In this document: positions 35,178-47,052 of the stretch, in pieces | Numbering within the stretch: the stretch's first letter is position 1 | How the letters are laid out: each line of letters begins with the position of its first letter | Origin: Eretmocerus hayati | Lineage: Eukaryota > Arthropoda > Insecta > Hymenoptera > Aphelinidae | Direction: 5' to 3' | Length of the DNA stretch: 64,000 bases | NCBI GenBank assembly: GCA_029851415.1 | Contig: CM056744.1 | Coordinates: 119,568,838 to 119,632,837 of the forward strand | Position numbers and translations under genes: made by a program | The notes under the pieces: model-generated | Told to the model about the DNA's origin: nothing | The model's input: only the letters and a program-made list of their open reading frames with translations | Database searches by the model: none

Positions 35178-36923
35178 GCTGTGAGGCTGAGAGTTGCGCG
35201 CACAAGCTGCTTCATCTGTTTATGAATTTAATTCATCGGGGACAGAGGTGTATACTGATTGTTATCGTTTGCATTCATATTAGTTTATTATAAACACGAC
35301 GTAGGTGAAATCGTTTGCTGAGGTTATGCGACTCCATTCAGCTATCTGAAAAGAGTTCATTGACGGCACCGGTCTGCGTGATAACGAGGTGGCGCTCGCA
35401 GGCGCACCTAGCTTTTTTGCATATTGGTAGGGTGAAAATTACCCTAAAACTGCCCGCAAAATTTACCCAGAGCCGCCGTATTTTTTTTTACCGAGTTCAG
35501 TGCAAATTTTGATCGGAACTAAAATTTACTACACAGCAAGGGTATTTTTTCTTGACACTCATTCGCAATAAGTAGGCTAAAATGTTGGAAGTTCCGCGAT
35601 TACCTTGACCGTGACCGGGATTTTTGCAGACAAATTCTATATGTGTATTCGGATAACGGAGACCTCGGCCTAATCTGACCATTAGCCCTCTAGCGTAAAA
35701 AGCCGAATCAACTCGACATAACTCATTGATAGTCGTTGGTAAAGTAAGGGTTATTATATAGTTGATCTGCAGATTAGGCGTTGTAGTCGGCGTGATCAAG
35801 AAATTAGTTCGAGTCTTTGCTACGCTCAAATGACGCATGGTAGATGCAGATAACTCAAACTTATTTTTTGGCTACCCGATCCGCGGATCAACTCAAACTC
35901 TCACGTCCCCAATGACTATGGATACCAACAGTGTCGGTTGATTTCGCAAAGATACAAGTTAACTTGACCTAACATTTTTTAGCCTCGCCGTTGACTCGAT
36001 AGGGCGCGAGATTCCACCACACTCGAAGTGGACCCAAGTGCCGCTCCTTGACACGTGCGGTAGCGCAAACTCGAGCTGAGACAACTAAACCAACTCGTAT
36101 TCTCGATAACTTGTGGCTAATATGATAGAAAAACGTTGAAAAGTGTAAAAATCTATGTATTAAATTTACATTCTTGGATATTCCTTCTCGGATTTTTGAG
36201 GTCGCAGAATCCGAATTCGACGTTAGAAAATCAAAGTCCAACATGACGGATCTGAGCATCGTTTGCCATAGAAATGAGGTATGCCTAGCAAGTTTTGATC
36301 AAAAAAAGTATTCTTGGGGGGGGGGGGGGGGTGAAGGAAGTTACTGAATCCAAATCTGGCATCAAATTGAAAAATTCAAAATGGCGCATCCGATATGGCG
36401 ACTTTGGATTACAATTTTTCAACAAATAGCATCTCTTATTTAAAAAATAACCTGCTGAATATCTCCATTCTTACACCGAGTTCGACATTTCCGGCACCGG
36501 ATTAATGTTGAGCGATCCCGAAAAATTGACAAAGGCACTTTTCTAGGCCATCCGAGCTCGTAATGAGGTCATGCAATCGAAAACTGAAAACATGGGGGAG
36601 CTTCGCACGCATTTGAAAGCTGGAAAATTTGAAGAAGACATACAAAATATCTCGGGTTGAATGGGAGGTTCTCGTTTTTCATGAAAACGAACGATGCGCA
36701 CCACACCCTCAACCCTATTTAGAGTGACTTTCTATTCATTCAAAATCAAAGTTACGCTACTGTAAGTTCGCAGTGACTCAAATTTGGCTCTAACAGAGTG
36801 CAATCTAACTCTTGTGAGGCAAATTGTTGATCATTCCAACGAATCTAGAGAATATGTAACGTTATCATTCTCACTCGCCCTCTTCCGGCTCAGTTGTATG
36901 TAACTTTCCTCTTTTTGCGCAGG
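35178..36923. other. Non-coding, probable intron of gene B
   Basis: No gene recognised. A G-run of 16 bases occurs at 36316-36331. Several minus-strand frames (35497-35838, 35969-36259) lack motifs. The segment ends with the splice-acceptor-like tract TTTCCTCTTTTTGCGCAG at 36923. Confidence 0.4.
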
Positions 36924-37071
36924 TCTTTCATATTCACGACTGTAAGTCATTGAAAACGAGTGATTTCATCAAGGATAAGGGAGAAAAAAGCACATCGTTA
37001 CCGGCTTCATTCAGTTGGATTTAGTCTCCGGAGAGGAGAAGAAAATACAGTGATCATTTTTATCTGCCAAA

Positions 37072-40000
37072 ATGACCTCGAGTGGAAAGTCAACCGCACA
37101 ACTTGCCGCAGAGTTGAAAAAGTCAGTGCGTTCTAGATCAGCTAGATCAGTTATTACAGGACTTAGAGATAATCTTGACGGAGTTGACTTTACGCCTCTT
37201 AAAGAGGTTGATATAACGGATCCCATTCTTCTGGAGCCATTTAAGTATGGGTGGAAACGGGAATTGACGTACCGTGCGAGTCTCTCTCAACAAGTAGCAG
37301 ATGTATACTATCATCCACCAGAGAAGTACAGGTTACTACATCAACTAAGTAAAGCATCTGAAAAATCTCAACTAATCAAAAAGAAAACTGCCGGTGGAAA
37401 ACTGTCTAAGAACGAAATCCGAAAATGGACTTCAATCACCCGTGGTCGGGCTTTGAGGAGTAATGTTGAAGTGGCTGAATTCTGTGAGTACATTGTGCAT
37501 TCACTTGATGAAACAAAATATGTATCAATCAACACGTGTTCTTGTGGATCATCATTAGGAACATCAGAATTATAATTTGGTGATTGTTACATTCTAGTGA
37601 AACTACACTCCCTAGATAACACGTTAACTGTGTCTAACTTCTCATTCACAAAGAAACTTTTTGGTCTCAATGATCCCGAGAAAGAAGTGATTCGTTTTGC
37701 TAAGAAGAGAGAAAGAAGATGGAGGAAAGATGAAGTAGGAAGAGGGGTTAGTGGTGAATTCATTCTGATTGGTAATCTATGTATATGTATGCCATGGCAT
37801 TTATCCTAACATCCTTTTAGGATAAATCTTCTGCCAGAATACGTTCAAAATTAGCTTCACAAAACTCCGAGAAAACGTCAGGCTCATCGCAAACCAAAAG
37901 AGTGTATCGCAGGAAGAATGTTGAGTCTCCATCGTTAGAATTGAACGAATCAAGAAAGCATATGCCGGGAATGTTGTCCATCTCCAGAAAAAGACCGGTA
38001 CGCGAGCGAAGACTGCCCTCGAGTGAGTAACATAGATCATATACTGCATGCATGAATATTTTTTGTCTTCTCAAGAGGAATCGAAATCTTCATATTTTAT
38101 GATGAACTCAAGGGATTAGGTCACCTGTCGCATCTACTTCACTGGAACCTGACAACCCAAAGTCAAAACAGAATTCCTGCGTCCACAGAAAAAAGTCTGG
38201 TAGAAGAAAAATACTCTCACCACACATGAATCATTCTGCGTGAGTATTTTATCAATGATTATGTTCTCGGTGATATGATTTATCTCGACGTAGTAGGACT
38301 TGTACTTTTGAAAAAGGACGCAAAAGGATGAATGATCTCTGAATTTTTAGGTTTCCAATGCGAGTATAGCTCTAGATTGATTTTTTCTCCATAACGACAA
38401 AATAAATTTTTTAGAGCGGTAATCACATCGAAAGGTTTGAATATAGATGTACGTGAGACATTGGTGCGCATCAAAATACATCTCTTCTCCCTGAAATGTA
38501 TTCAACATTCCTGGAAAGCATTCGTGGCGCTTTAGTTAAAAAAATCACAGCGTCAATACGAAATAGCGTGCAAATGGGTAGTTTGTTCTAGAAAGCACTC
38601 ATAAGGCTCGTGCCATACTTGTATCGATTATTATGATGATTGACCGAACAACTTTGAGTGGATAGCTATGCAGACCCATGTGCGGGTTACTCATCTGCAA
38701 ATGTTACAAGAAGTTTCATTGAGATTGGTGCAAAATTGATCGAGTATAGTTGCAGCAAAAATTTCTGACGATTTTTAAAACTAGTGAAACTTTTGCTGCA
38801 ACTATTCTCGCTCAATTTTGCACCAATCTCAATGGAACTTTTTTTTGAATTTGCTGATGAATTTTCCGCATCTGGGCGTGCATCGTTTACCACTTGAGTG
38901 AATCGGTTAATTCATTATTTCCAATAAACCAGTTTGACCGCGAGATGGCGCCACCGCTATTTCGAGGCTAGGGTCCCTAAAATTAATGGGTCTAGACAAG
39001 GGTAGGGGGCAGCCGTCATATTCAGCGACCTACACGTACACGGGCGCACCGGTGTTTGTACACTCACACAGATGCGGCCCCATCTGAAAAGCACGGGATC
39101 GCTGAATATGGCGGAGCCAATCAGAAGGATTACCCCCCCCCCCCCTTGTCTAGACCCTATATTATAGGGACCCTATTCGAGGCGAGCGGCAGCGTGAAAG
39201 GTGCAAGAAGTGGTTCCGATTTTGAGTCAATTACAATGTTTTTATTTCATCACATGATAGATAAAAGAAACACCCTCGGTCACTGCATTTGTCTCGCTTC
39301 GAGCCCACGAAATCTGAACAATAGGAAATTACGGGGATAAGACTGAATCGTCAGATCATTATTTTGGAACGCTTCTTGCTCAGCTTCATGCATTTGGACC
39401 CAAGTATTATTATTTTGGAGCAGTTTTTTCCTTTTGTAGTAACAACCTCCAGGTGTCAACTCGTACTTATTGGAGATTTTCTATCTTTCGCGATTCTACA
39501 TGTTGGACTATCTGTTTTTAGATAAATCAACTACACTCCGAAAAAAGTATGGGTCGGTTTTTCTGAATTTCTAGTACCTGACTCGCCGTTTGGATAAAAA
39601 GATTCCAATCCTTCAATAAATAATAATCTGCTAAACAGGCGTCTTTCTTGACCAACATCATCTCCTTGTCCGTAACTGCCAAGTGAGTTGATACGTCAGT
39701 ATCATCTGGGTTGGTAAATACGGGCTTATATCATCAAAGCTGTGGTGATAGCGGGATTTTGATATTCTCGCCTATCAATCGACAAGTCTTGGGTTCGATC
39801 CCCGGTGCCGGGACCACATAGATTTTTTGTTTTTCAATCTACCTTGAACAACTGTTGGTCCTCCAAGAGAGGCGTGGACTTATTCTACAAGTTTTTCCCG
39901 AAAAGGAATGAAATTGGAGATGAATCCACATATTTCGTATATGGAAGAAGAATTCCATCAGCTTCATGCTCGAGATAAAAGGCTCCTCAGTTCGTTTATA

Positions 40001-41446
40001 ACAATTATATCGATGTTATACATTGTCATGAACAGTTGAGAATACCTATTCAAGATCAAAGTGAAAATGGAAGTTTTTGCTAGTGTAATAGAGGAATTTC
40101 AATTTTTATTCAAAAACAAGTGATATTCTTGGGATTTGGAATCATTTCAACTTACCTTATTTCTTTGCTTTGGGGGATCCAACTTCGAAATTTCCAAGTT
40201 CCATTTGAACGATGAGTAGTGCGTCTTCGATCGCTAGTAGTTCTAGTCTGAAATTTTTCCCTAGTATATTCATCTTATTGTAGTCTGATTAATATGAATT
40301 ACTTGCAATGGAGATGATGATCTCGTCGTGATGAAACCAAAAGTGATTTTAGACACCTGAGAAACTTGAAAAGTCATAGAATCCCTAGGCTTTATCAACG
40401 ACTCCACCATCTCTCATTTTTCTCTTCAAGGTCAATGGAAAACCCCATGAGTTCTCCGTCACAAATAATTTTGTGCGAAACATCAATCAGTTCAACGAGT
40501 GATTCGTCTAGCGATAATTCGCCAACTTTGACAGAAGAAGATCTGGTTGAGAGTTATAATCCTCTGGATCCAATTAATCTATGTTCTGAAACACCATCGA
40601 GTATTATGTCATTTAAATATCCTTCTTTGGAGTACCGAGATGCTGATACATCAGTTGAGGAATCGATTACTGCGTACCAAAATCAAGATAGCTCAATGAT
40701 GAATCCATGGAGTGAAGACATAGATGAGATGCACACCAAACCATGTCTATTGGAACCAAAGATTGAGTTTGTCGATGAAGAACTCTATAATGACGCAAGT
40801 GATCTTACTCTGGGCAAGCCGTTCCACTTCAAAGTCGCAATCAGAAGAGAAAATGCTCCCGATGAAAAAGCTCAGATACGAAGATTTTCCACAACGTTTG
40901 ACGATACGCCTATCTTTCCTCATCTGTGCACGACTCTTCGAACAATTTGTCCCGATCTGAGAGATGAAACTTTTACGCTGCATTGGCAAGGTACAATTGT
41001 CTTACTCCGAATGGGATTTTCATAACTCTGCTGTATCCGCTCAGTGTTGAATAATATTTAGAAGACATGATCTGATTATCCCATATTTCAGACACTGATG
41101 GTGACGATGTATTAGTTGCGAGCTGCTTAGAACTCAGGGAAGCTCTAAGTATGATGAAATATCACAGATTGATCAGATTTGACCTGACTGTGCATAATGC
41201 AAATGGTGCGTAGTCTATTCTTATTCTGAACTTCAGAAATTCCAAGCAAATATATCCCGATGTCGAATGAATGAAATTATGAGCTCTGTACGCCTTGAAA
41301 TGAATCCCTTACATATTTTATGAAGACATGACGAAGATACAAATTTTGTAGACGCTCTGGGCTTGTCTATGAACATAATCACTCATATCATCTGAATTTT
41401 GATTTTTACAGATTCAGCAGACTGTAAGAACATTCGAACCGAGTAG
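37072..41446 (+). CDS. MBD-PB1 domain protein, copy B (7 coding exons, 532 aa)
   Basis: Joined exons: 37072-37483, 37598-37746, 37821-38022, 38113-38239, 40431-40990, 41092-41205, 41412-41446, one open frame to TAG. Exons 2, 3, 4, 6 and 7 have exactly the same lengths as in copy A, and all phases match. The MBD-type domain spans ~47-174: ITDPILLEPFKYGWKREL, VADVYYHPPE, GRALRSNVEVAEF, LTVSNFSF, LFGLNDPEKE, with the contact-type Arg/Asp/Tyr/Arg kept and a ~45-residue insert. PB1 spans ~426-521, with FHFKVAI and DTDGDDVLVASCLELREAL. PB1 is by eye about 70% identical between copies, and the linker less so. Intron 4 (38240-40430) carries a hAT-like MITE and a tRNA-like SINE. AATAAA at 41973. The exon-2 donor GTTAGT is non-standard, but the GTAATC alternative would put a stop just after the junction. 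Both copies look intact. Confidence 0.83.
38692..38862. mobile_element. Small palindromic MITE in intron 4 of gene B
   Basis: CATTGAGATTGGTGCAAAAT pairs with ATTTTGCACCAATCTCAATG, and ATAGTTGCAGCAAAA with TTTTGCTGCAACTAT. The stem is about 70 bp with a short loop. No target duplication identified. Confidence 0.75.
38969..39175. mobile_element. hAT-like MITE with 8-bp target duplication
   Basis: Termini TAGGGTCCCTA and the complement; paired inner blocks GGGTCTAGACAAGGG and CCCTTGTCTAGACCC. The 8 bases TTCGAGGC flank both ends exactly (38961-38968 and 39176-39183). An 8-bp duplication and T/CAGGG termini are typical of hAT. 207 bp, non-coding, in intron 4 of gene B. Confidence 0.85.
39742..39818 (+). 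repeat. tRNA-like SINE head
   Basis: It runs GTGGTGATAGCGGGATTTTG to a B-box GGGTTCGATCCCCGG and ends GGACCACA. The ends pair for about five bases (GTGGT/ACCAC). The D-arm region is not a good tRNA, so a tRNA-derived SINE or pseudogene is more likely than a working tRNA. It lies in intron 4 of gene B. Confidence 0.5.
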
Positions 41447-41989
41447 GCTCTCCGCAGTCACCGGTTTCCCTAGACATTATCAAATCCTGCAGAGTCTAAC
41501 ACTAAAACGAAAAAAGTTGACGAAGAGGATCGCATCCATACAGATTTAACCTTGGTTTTCAATCTTCACGACTGTCTTGGTTTTTGTCTCTGTTATACAA
41601 AGAGAGTCGCAGTGGATCTCATACTTTTTGTGTGGTGATGAACTACAATTGACATTGTACCTCTATACTTCGACTTGATCGTGTTTACCAAAAGAGGCGT
41701 AATTATGGACGACAACTGCACATCGTTATCATTGTGAAAATCTGAAAGATTAAATTTTGTGGTTTTCTTCCAAAAAGAGCTACGTCTTACATCTTTTCCT
41801 TAGACAACATATGTGTGGTAATGAACATGGAGTTCCTTCTGGCCAATGACTGGCCAAGTCGCATTGCTACTGGTTATAGGTGTCCAGAAAAACTGCCCAC
41901 TTTTCCACCAGGGAACTCAATGACATAATAGTTGACAAATGCATTGTCCACATTTCATCATTTTCATACCAAAATAAAATATATGTAAG

Positions 41990-42540
41990 AAAAATTTACA
42001 ACTGATGGTGATTTGAATTCCTCTAATTCCATTGACCCTTTTACTATTCCTGTCTATGCAAACCGACATTGTTCACGCTCATTACTTGTTTTCAATGACT
42101 TTTAGAGCGCACAAAAAGTTAGAAGTCTCGAGAAATCTCTCTGTAGTTTTTTGGTGTATCCACGAAATAGATCTAGGTAGCTTCGCTGACAATTTTGAAT
42201 GGTTAATCAATGTGTGGAGCGAATACTTTCTGATGTTCGTTCACCAGTTTGATCGAAGTTCTTGTTGTAGAGATGCTTCTCGGGCGAACAAAAACATTCA
42301 TTCACGGAACCCTGAGCCACCAAAGTTCATGAGAAATATATCTCTGTAGAGGATAAAAGTAGTGTATTTCCGTACTGATCTAGCGCGGTAGCCCATTTTT
42401 GGCACTAGGACAGTTTGTCTGTCGAGCGAAGCGAGATATTCTACTATTCTACTATTCTCGTTCATGAGAATGGGAAATTGATGACTTTTACCATTAGATT
42501 TCAGTCATTTCTTGAGACGCATAGAAAACCTGGCAATTTT
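41990..42540. other. Intergenic, nothing recognised
   Basis: Downstream of gene B's polyadenylation signal. It contains a small CTACTATT direct repeat near 42450. The 105-codon frame 42032-42349 has no motif and no splice support. Confidence 0.35.
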
Positions 42541-43166
42541 CTAATTATGAAGATATAATTTTTCGGTCTTTGCGAGTTAAAGTCAGAACATATTGCTGAC
42601 GTTTTTGGCATCAATCGAGAATGAATTTTACTCCACTCTCGATCAATGCACCTTTAGAGCCTCGTATGGTTCCGAGGATGCATCTAAAGGATTTTGATGG
42701 AAAGGAATGGAAAGTAAAGATGAGAAATGAGAAACTTATGAAAATTTTGGATTCTACGCTGATATTATGTGTGTTTCGCCCTTCTCTCATTGCTCGGGCT
42801 TTTCAAAGTGGTGGAAGAGCAATGAAAGTTTACCACTGACACGCGGCTCAAGTGGCCGAATTTTCGATGGTTTGAACGCCCTTATATACGAAAGTTCATC
42901 TTCGTTAAGCGCTTAAGAGAGAAGGGCGAAACACGCATAATATCAGCGTAAAATCCAAAATTTTTTCATAAAGTTTCTCATTTCTCATCTTTACTTTTCA
43001 TTCCTTTTCATCAAAATCCTTTAGATGCATCCTCGGAACCATACGAGGCTCTAAAGGTGTATTGATCGAGAGTGGACTAAAATCCATTCTCGATTGATGC
43101 CAAAAACGTCAGCAATATCTGCTGACTTTATCTCGCAAAGACCGAAAATTTATATCTTCATAATTT
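42541..43166. mobile_element. Foldback MITE with ~255 bp arms
   Basis: The left arm 42541-42800 and right arm 42911-43166 are inverted copies. AATTATGAAGATATAA pairs with TTATATCTTCATAATT, and CCTCGTATGGTTCCGAGGAT with ATCCTCGGAACCATACGAGG. A ~110 bp loop lies between. Each arm also holds its own short dyads (GTCAGCAATATCTGCTGAC). A one-arm relative is at 27849-28099. Confidence 0.85.
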
Positions 43167-44335
43167 GAAATTCCCGCGAGTGATAAATACGATATCCGAT
43201 CATATCGATCGAGTGTCAAAATTAATTACATATGGCAATTTTCTATGTGCGCATCCATAAAATACACCGGACATAAAATTTTAGGCTGAATCCCAAAACG
43301 CGAGGCAGAGAAAGATAAAGGAACGAAGAAAATGTCAAGATTTGTGGTTTGCTCTTCCGTTCCACATATTTTGACGATCACGGACCTGTCGTGGCAGTGC
43401 ACGAGGCACATTATACAAACGACAAACTCTAGCCCTTGAACCGTTGTAATGTTTTGGACTTTGTAGAAACGTAGACTATCTCCATTGAAATTTTTCTGAG
43501 GGTTCTGTTGATATTTTTTTACGAGTGTAAACATTGGACTAATGTTGAATGAGTTTTGGAAATTGAATGTTCAAAGGATTTATTCATGCAACGTCGAGTG
43601 TTGCCAGTATAACTGGTGATCGACTTTTTCGATGAAAATATCGGCTCATTTCTTTTTTCTCAAGCATGATTTTCATCCGCATCGTGCATGATTCCTGTGT
43701 GAGGCAGAAATAAAATCAATTTTGGATTATATCTCAATCTGACCCTCCAAGTTGCTTTGTACTGCGTCATAATTGTCACAAACATCATCGGTAGTGTATT
43801 ACTGTTCATGATGTTCGATTCGTATGATGTTAACATTTTTAACAGTTTTGAGGTGAAGATTATGAGCATAAGACGCAATGAATCACGAGTGCAATGTTTG
43901 CTGTACTCGTGTCGTTTGCGTGATGTACGATTAGAGGTAATTTACGAGAAGTCAAGTAAACATACAAAGGTTGTGCTCTGATTGCACGTATTGTGCGAGC
44001 GAATAATTTGCCGGAATCTTTATTGATTGAAATTTTGACGGAAATGACAGTCTTCCATTAAAGAAGTATTTTGATAAAATTTCGTACAGCTCTACATCGA
44101 TAATTCCTCAGTTAATTCAGAATCAATATGAATTTCTGGCAAGATCCGAAAATAATGACCTTGATTTCGTGTACATTACGTTACGTTTGCAGAAGTGCAA
44201 TATGCCCGCATGCGATGGAGAGAATTTGTATTTAATGAGAATTCCCCATCCTTGATGGGTCATACCTGATCGCGGAAGGAGAGCCGCGATCAATTCGAGG
44301 ATTGTTAAATCGTTTCTTTATTTACAAAATCAACC
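43167..44335. other. Intergenic, upstream of protease homolog 1
   Basis: No coding region recognised. The last ~100 bases should contain the promoter and 5' UTR of the gene starting at 44336, but no clear TATA or initiator motif is evident. Confidence 0.35.
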
Positions 44336-46968
44336 ATGGGGCATCGGGATATCGCCACCCTAGCAGTAGGACTACTCATCGCTTGTCAGTTTTTTGGAGG
44401 TAATACATTATTTTTGATTCTATCTCGTCCCGATCCTCAAGCTAATTATATTAACTATTTCTTAAATCACAAAACTTCGATTCGGTGCTCCATTTGATTT
44501 ACTATGAGATCATTGAGAAGTTACAAATGAAATAAGAAGAAATCAGAAGAATTTACCAAGGAAAAAGTTTTCTTGACATTGATCAGATATTCTAGAATTC
44601 ACTCGAATAATTATCTGAAGTCCCAGAGTCAAAACCAGAATCAGACTGTATTACACGAATATGTGTCACCAATTTTCAAAAAAAAATTTCCTTCCAAAAT
44701 AGGTCAAGCAGGTCGCGTTGCAAGAATTTTCAACGGCAAATACGATGAAGCACACGACAATCGCTACTACGTGGCACTCCTCAAAGTTAGCCCCAATGAT
44801 ATCACATCTCATTGGTGTGGTGGTGCTATTATCAACAGTCATCACATCCTAACAGCCGCGCATTGCGTTTATGGCTTGAGCAAGGATGAACTTATCATTA
44901 GGAGTGGATGGGGTGACAGCGAAAACGAAATGCTTACATCATCCACATTTCATAAAATTGCCAAAATCACCTACCCCAAAGATTACTTCAATAGTACCTG
45001 TCGCCAACATCAACACGATATCGCTGTAGTAAAGGTATAACAATTTTCCATTTGATTTTGAGATCCTACATATAAGGTAAGTGTACCCAACTTGCCTCTG
45101 TACCCAACTTGCCCCCATATGCCGATCTCAGGAATGGGCGCTCGTTGACCTTCCCGCAATTTTTTTTTTCGTTTGTTATGTTAAAATATGAGAAAATACG
45201 TAGTTCTCAACGACCCCGGATCATTTCTGCGGTCTCCAGGAATTATAAAGTGAGTTTTTCATTTTTCGTGTTTGCACGGCTAAGAAATCACCGAGGAAAT
45301 CCGCGTTCACTAAAACCGGTGCCAATTTATTTTTATTCGACCAATCTTGACGTACCTTAGCGAATTCGATTCCTTGTCTCAATACCTTCAAAATCCGCTC
45401 TTCGGGGTTGCAGAACTCTGATTTGGAACGATTTTATGTACAAAACACGAAGATGGTTTGAGAATCAAGAAGGCCGACATCGGAGTGTACCCAACATGCC
45501 CCCATATGGTTATCTCAGAAAGGCGTGCAGTATGACTTTTTTTACCACTCAGAACGTGTTTATCACGTCAAAATAGGTCGGAAACGATGTCTTGGGCCAG
45601 CTCAAAGCTACAAATGTTGCTGCACGGTGATCAAAACGGATCAAAGCGATTTTATTCACTTCATCGACGATTTACATTGTTTTAAAAGATGGGGGCAAGT
45701 TGGGTACACACTTTTGTAAACTCTCAAAAATCACCTTTTGGGAGAATTCAAACAGTTCGGCTCCACTTCATCCAAATTGGACGTATCTTGGCTCATTTTA
45801 AAGGTCTTGAGACAAGCTTCAAAATGAGTTAAAGTACGTTGGAAAATATTGAGATTAGCCAGAATTATTAAGAAAATGGCTCAATGGGGGCAAGTTGGGT
45901 ACACTGACCTTATTTCAATTTGGAAGAAGGATATTCAAATTCCTGATCTGACAACCCCAAAATACTCATACTGACGATTTTTCTTCAATGGGTGGAAGAT
46001 TTTTCTCAATACTTTTGGAAACTTTCAACTCGTTTTTCTTGCACTTGGTTGACATTCTTCATAAAAAAGATACCTCCATTCAATTGAGTATCACACGACG
46101 TTCATTCGAACTCGAAAAGTTAACATAACATCTATTCCAGGTCAAGAGGAAGTTTGACTTGTCTGATGACAGTCACTACAGCAAATTATACTTGCCAGAA
46201 CGGGACAACGACTACGAGTACTACGATGTCAAATTCACTGGTTTTGGAGCTGAAAAATTTGCAGGTGTCCTGGACAAGGCCACTAACAAAACTGTGAATG
46301 TAACTTTCAAAAATCCAACCATCCTCAAGTATTTTGAAACTCAAGTCGTAGCTTTGGAGGATTGTAAAAACCAGTTACCTATCATCGTCACGAATACGAA
46401 CATCTGTACCAAAGCAAAAATAGGCGCATTCACTTGCACCGTAAGTCCCATTAATATGCTCAATTTTTGATGGAAATTGCCAGTTATGCTATCGAATCAA
46501 ATTACTTCATTGAGAAATCGAAAGAAGAAATTGATGAGTGATTTGTCAGAGTCAATGTCAAAAATACTCTGGTCCGTGTAACCAGCGCAGATGTGCAAAC
46601 TTGTCTAATTGAGTTTTCAAACTCGGTCAATACAAATTCATACTGATTTTTCCCCGTCGAACAATCTTTGTACTTGAATTTTATGATCAGAAAGAAGAGA
46701 GGTTGCATTGAGGCCCCGGTCAACTTTTGAGCATGTTCATACCTTTTAGCTGAGCATTCATAAGCAATCCTGATAACTACAAAAATCTTTACAGGGAGAT
46801 AATGGCGGACCTCTTGTCGTTGGCGATGTTGTCATTGGGGTCAAAAATAAGCACTCTGAATGTAATGCAAATCAACCTGAGCTGTATACTCGAGTTTCGG
46901 ACTATCTAGGATTCATTGAAAAAGTTCTAAGTCATGAATATTCATCTGACATAGCTTACGAAGGATGA
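44336..46968 (+). CDS. Secreted S1 serine protease homolog 1, catalytic Ser lost (289 aa)
   Basis: Joined exons 44336-44399, 44703-45034, 46141-46440 and 46795-46968 read as one frame with GT-AG introns. Residues 1-21 are a signal peptide (hydrophobic LAVGLLIACQFF). RVARIFNG is the activation-type site (normally R|IVGG). The trypsin fold follows: WCGGAIIN, catalytic His in LTAAHCVYG, catalytic Asp in HDIAVVK, then CTGDNGGPLV. The active-site Ser of GDSGGP is Asn, so peptide hydrolysis should be abolished. The residue at the trypsin 189 position appears to be Phe. The likely role is a non-catalytic S1 homolog in a secreted fluid (binding or cofactor), as for insect protease homologs in general. 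The tail ~15 residues extend past the usual end. AATAAA at 47047. Intron 2 holds a Tc1-like MITE. Confidence 0.9.
45075..45910. mobile_element. Tc1/mariner-like MITE in intron 2 of protease homolog 1
   Basis: Ends AGGTAAGTGTACCCAACTTG and the complement of GGCAAGTTGGGTACACTGACCT-type sequence, with TA adjacent to each end. Internal copies of GTACCCAAC/GTTGGGTAC occur near 45487 and 45700. No transposase. A related, older copy is at 25509-26302. It accounts for most of the 1.1 kb intron. Confidence 0.8.
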
Positions 46969-47052
46969 TAACTGTTTTAAAGAACCAGTTGGCATGAATG
47001 ATCTGTGTGTACAGGAATGTAAGATTACGTTACCTCATAAGTAAGGAATAAA

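Noticed and set aside
35497..36259. Minus-strand ORFs of 113 and 96 codons
   Set aside because: Short, without motifs, and in sequence that appears to be an intron of gene B.
44573..45040. Protease homolog starting at the internal ATG of the long exon-2 frame
   Set aside because: The upstream exon at 44336 supplies a signal peptide and the exact splice phase; the part before 44703 is intron.
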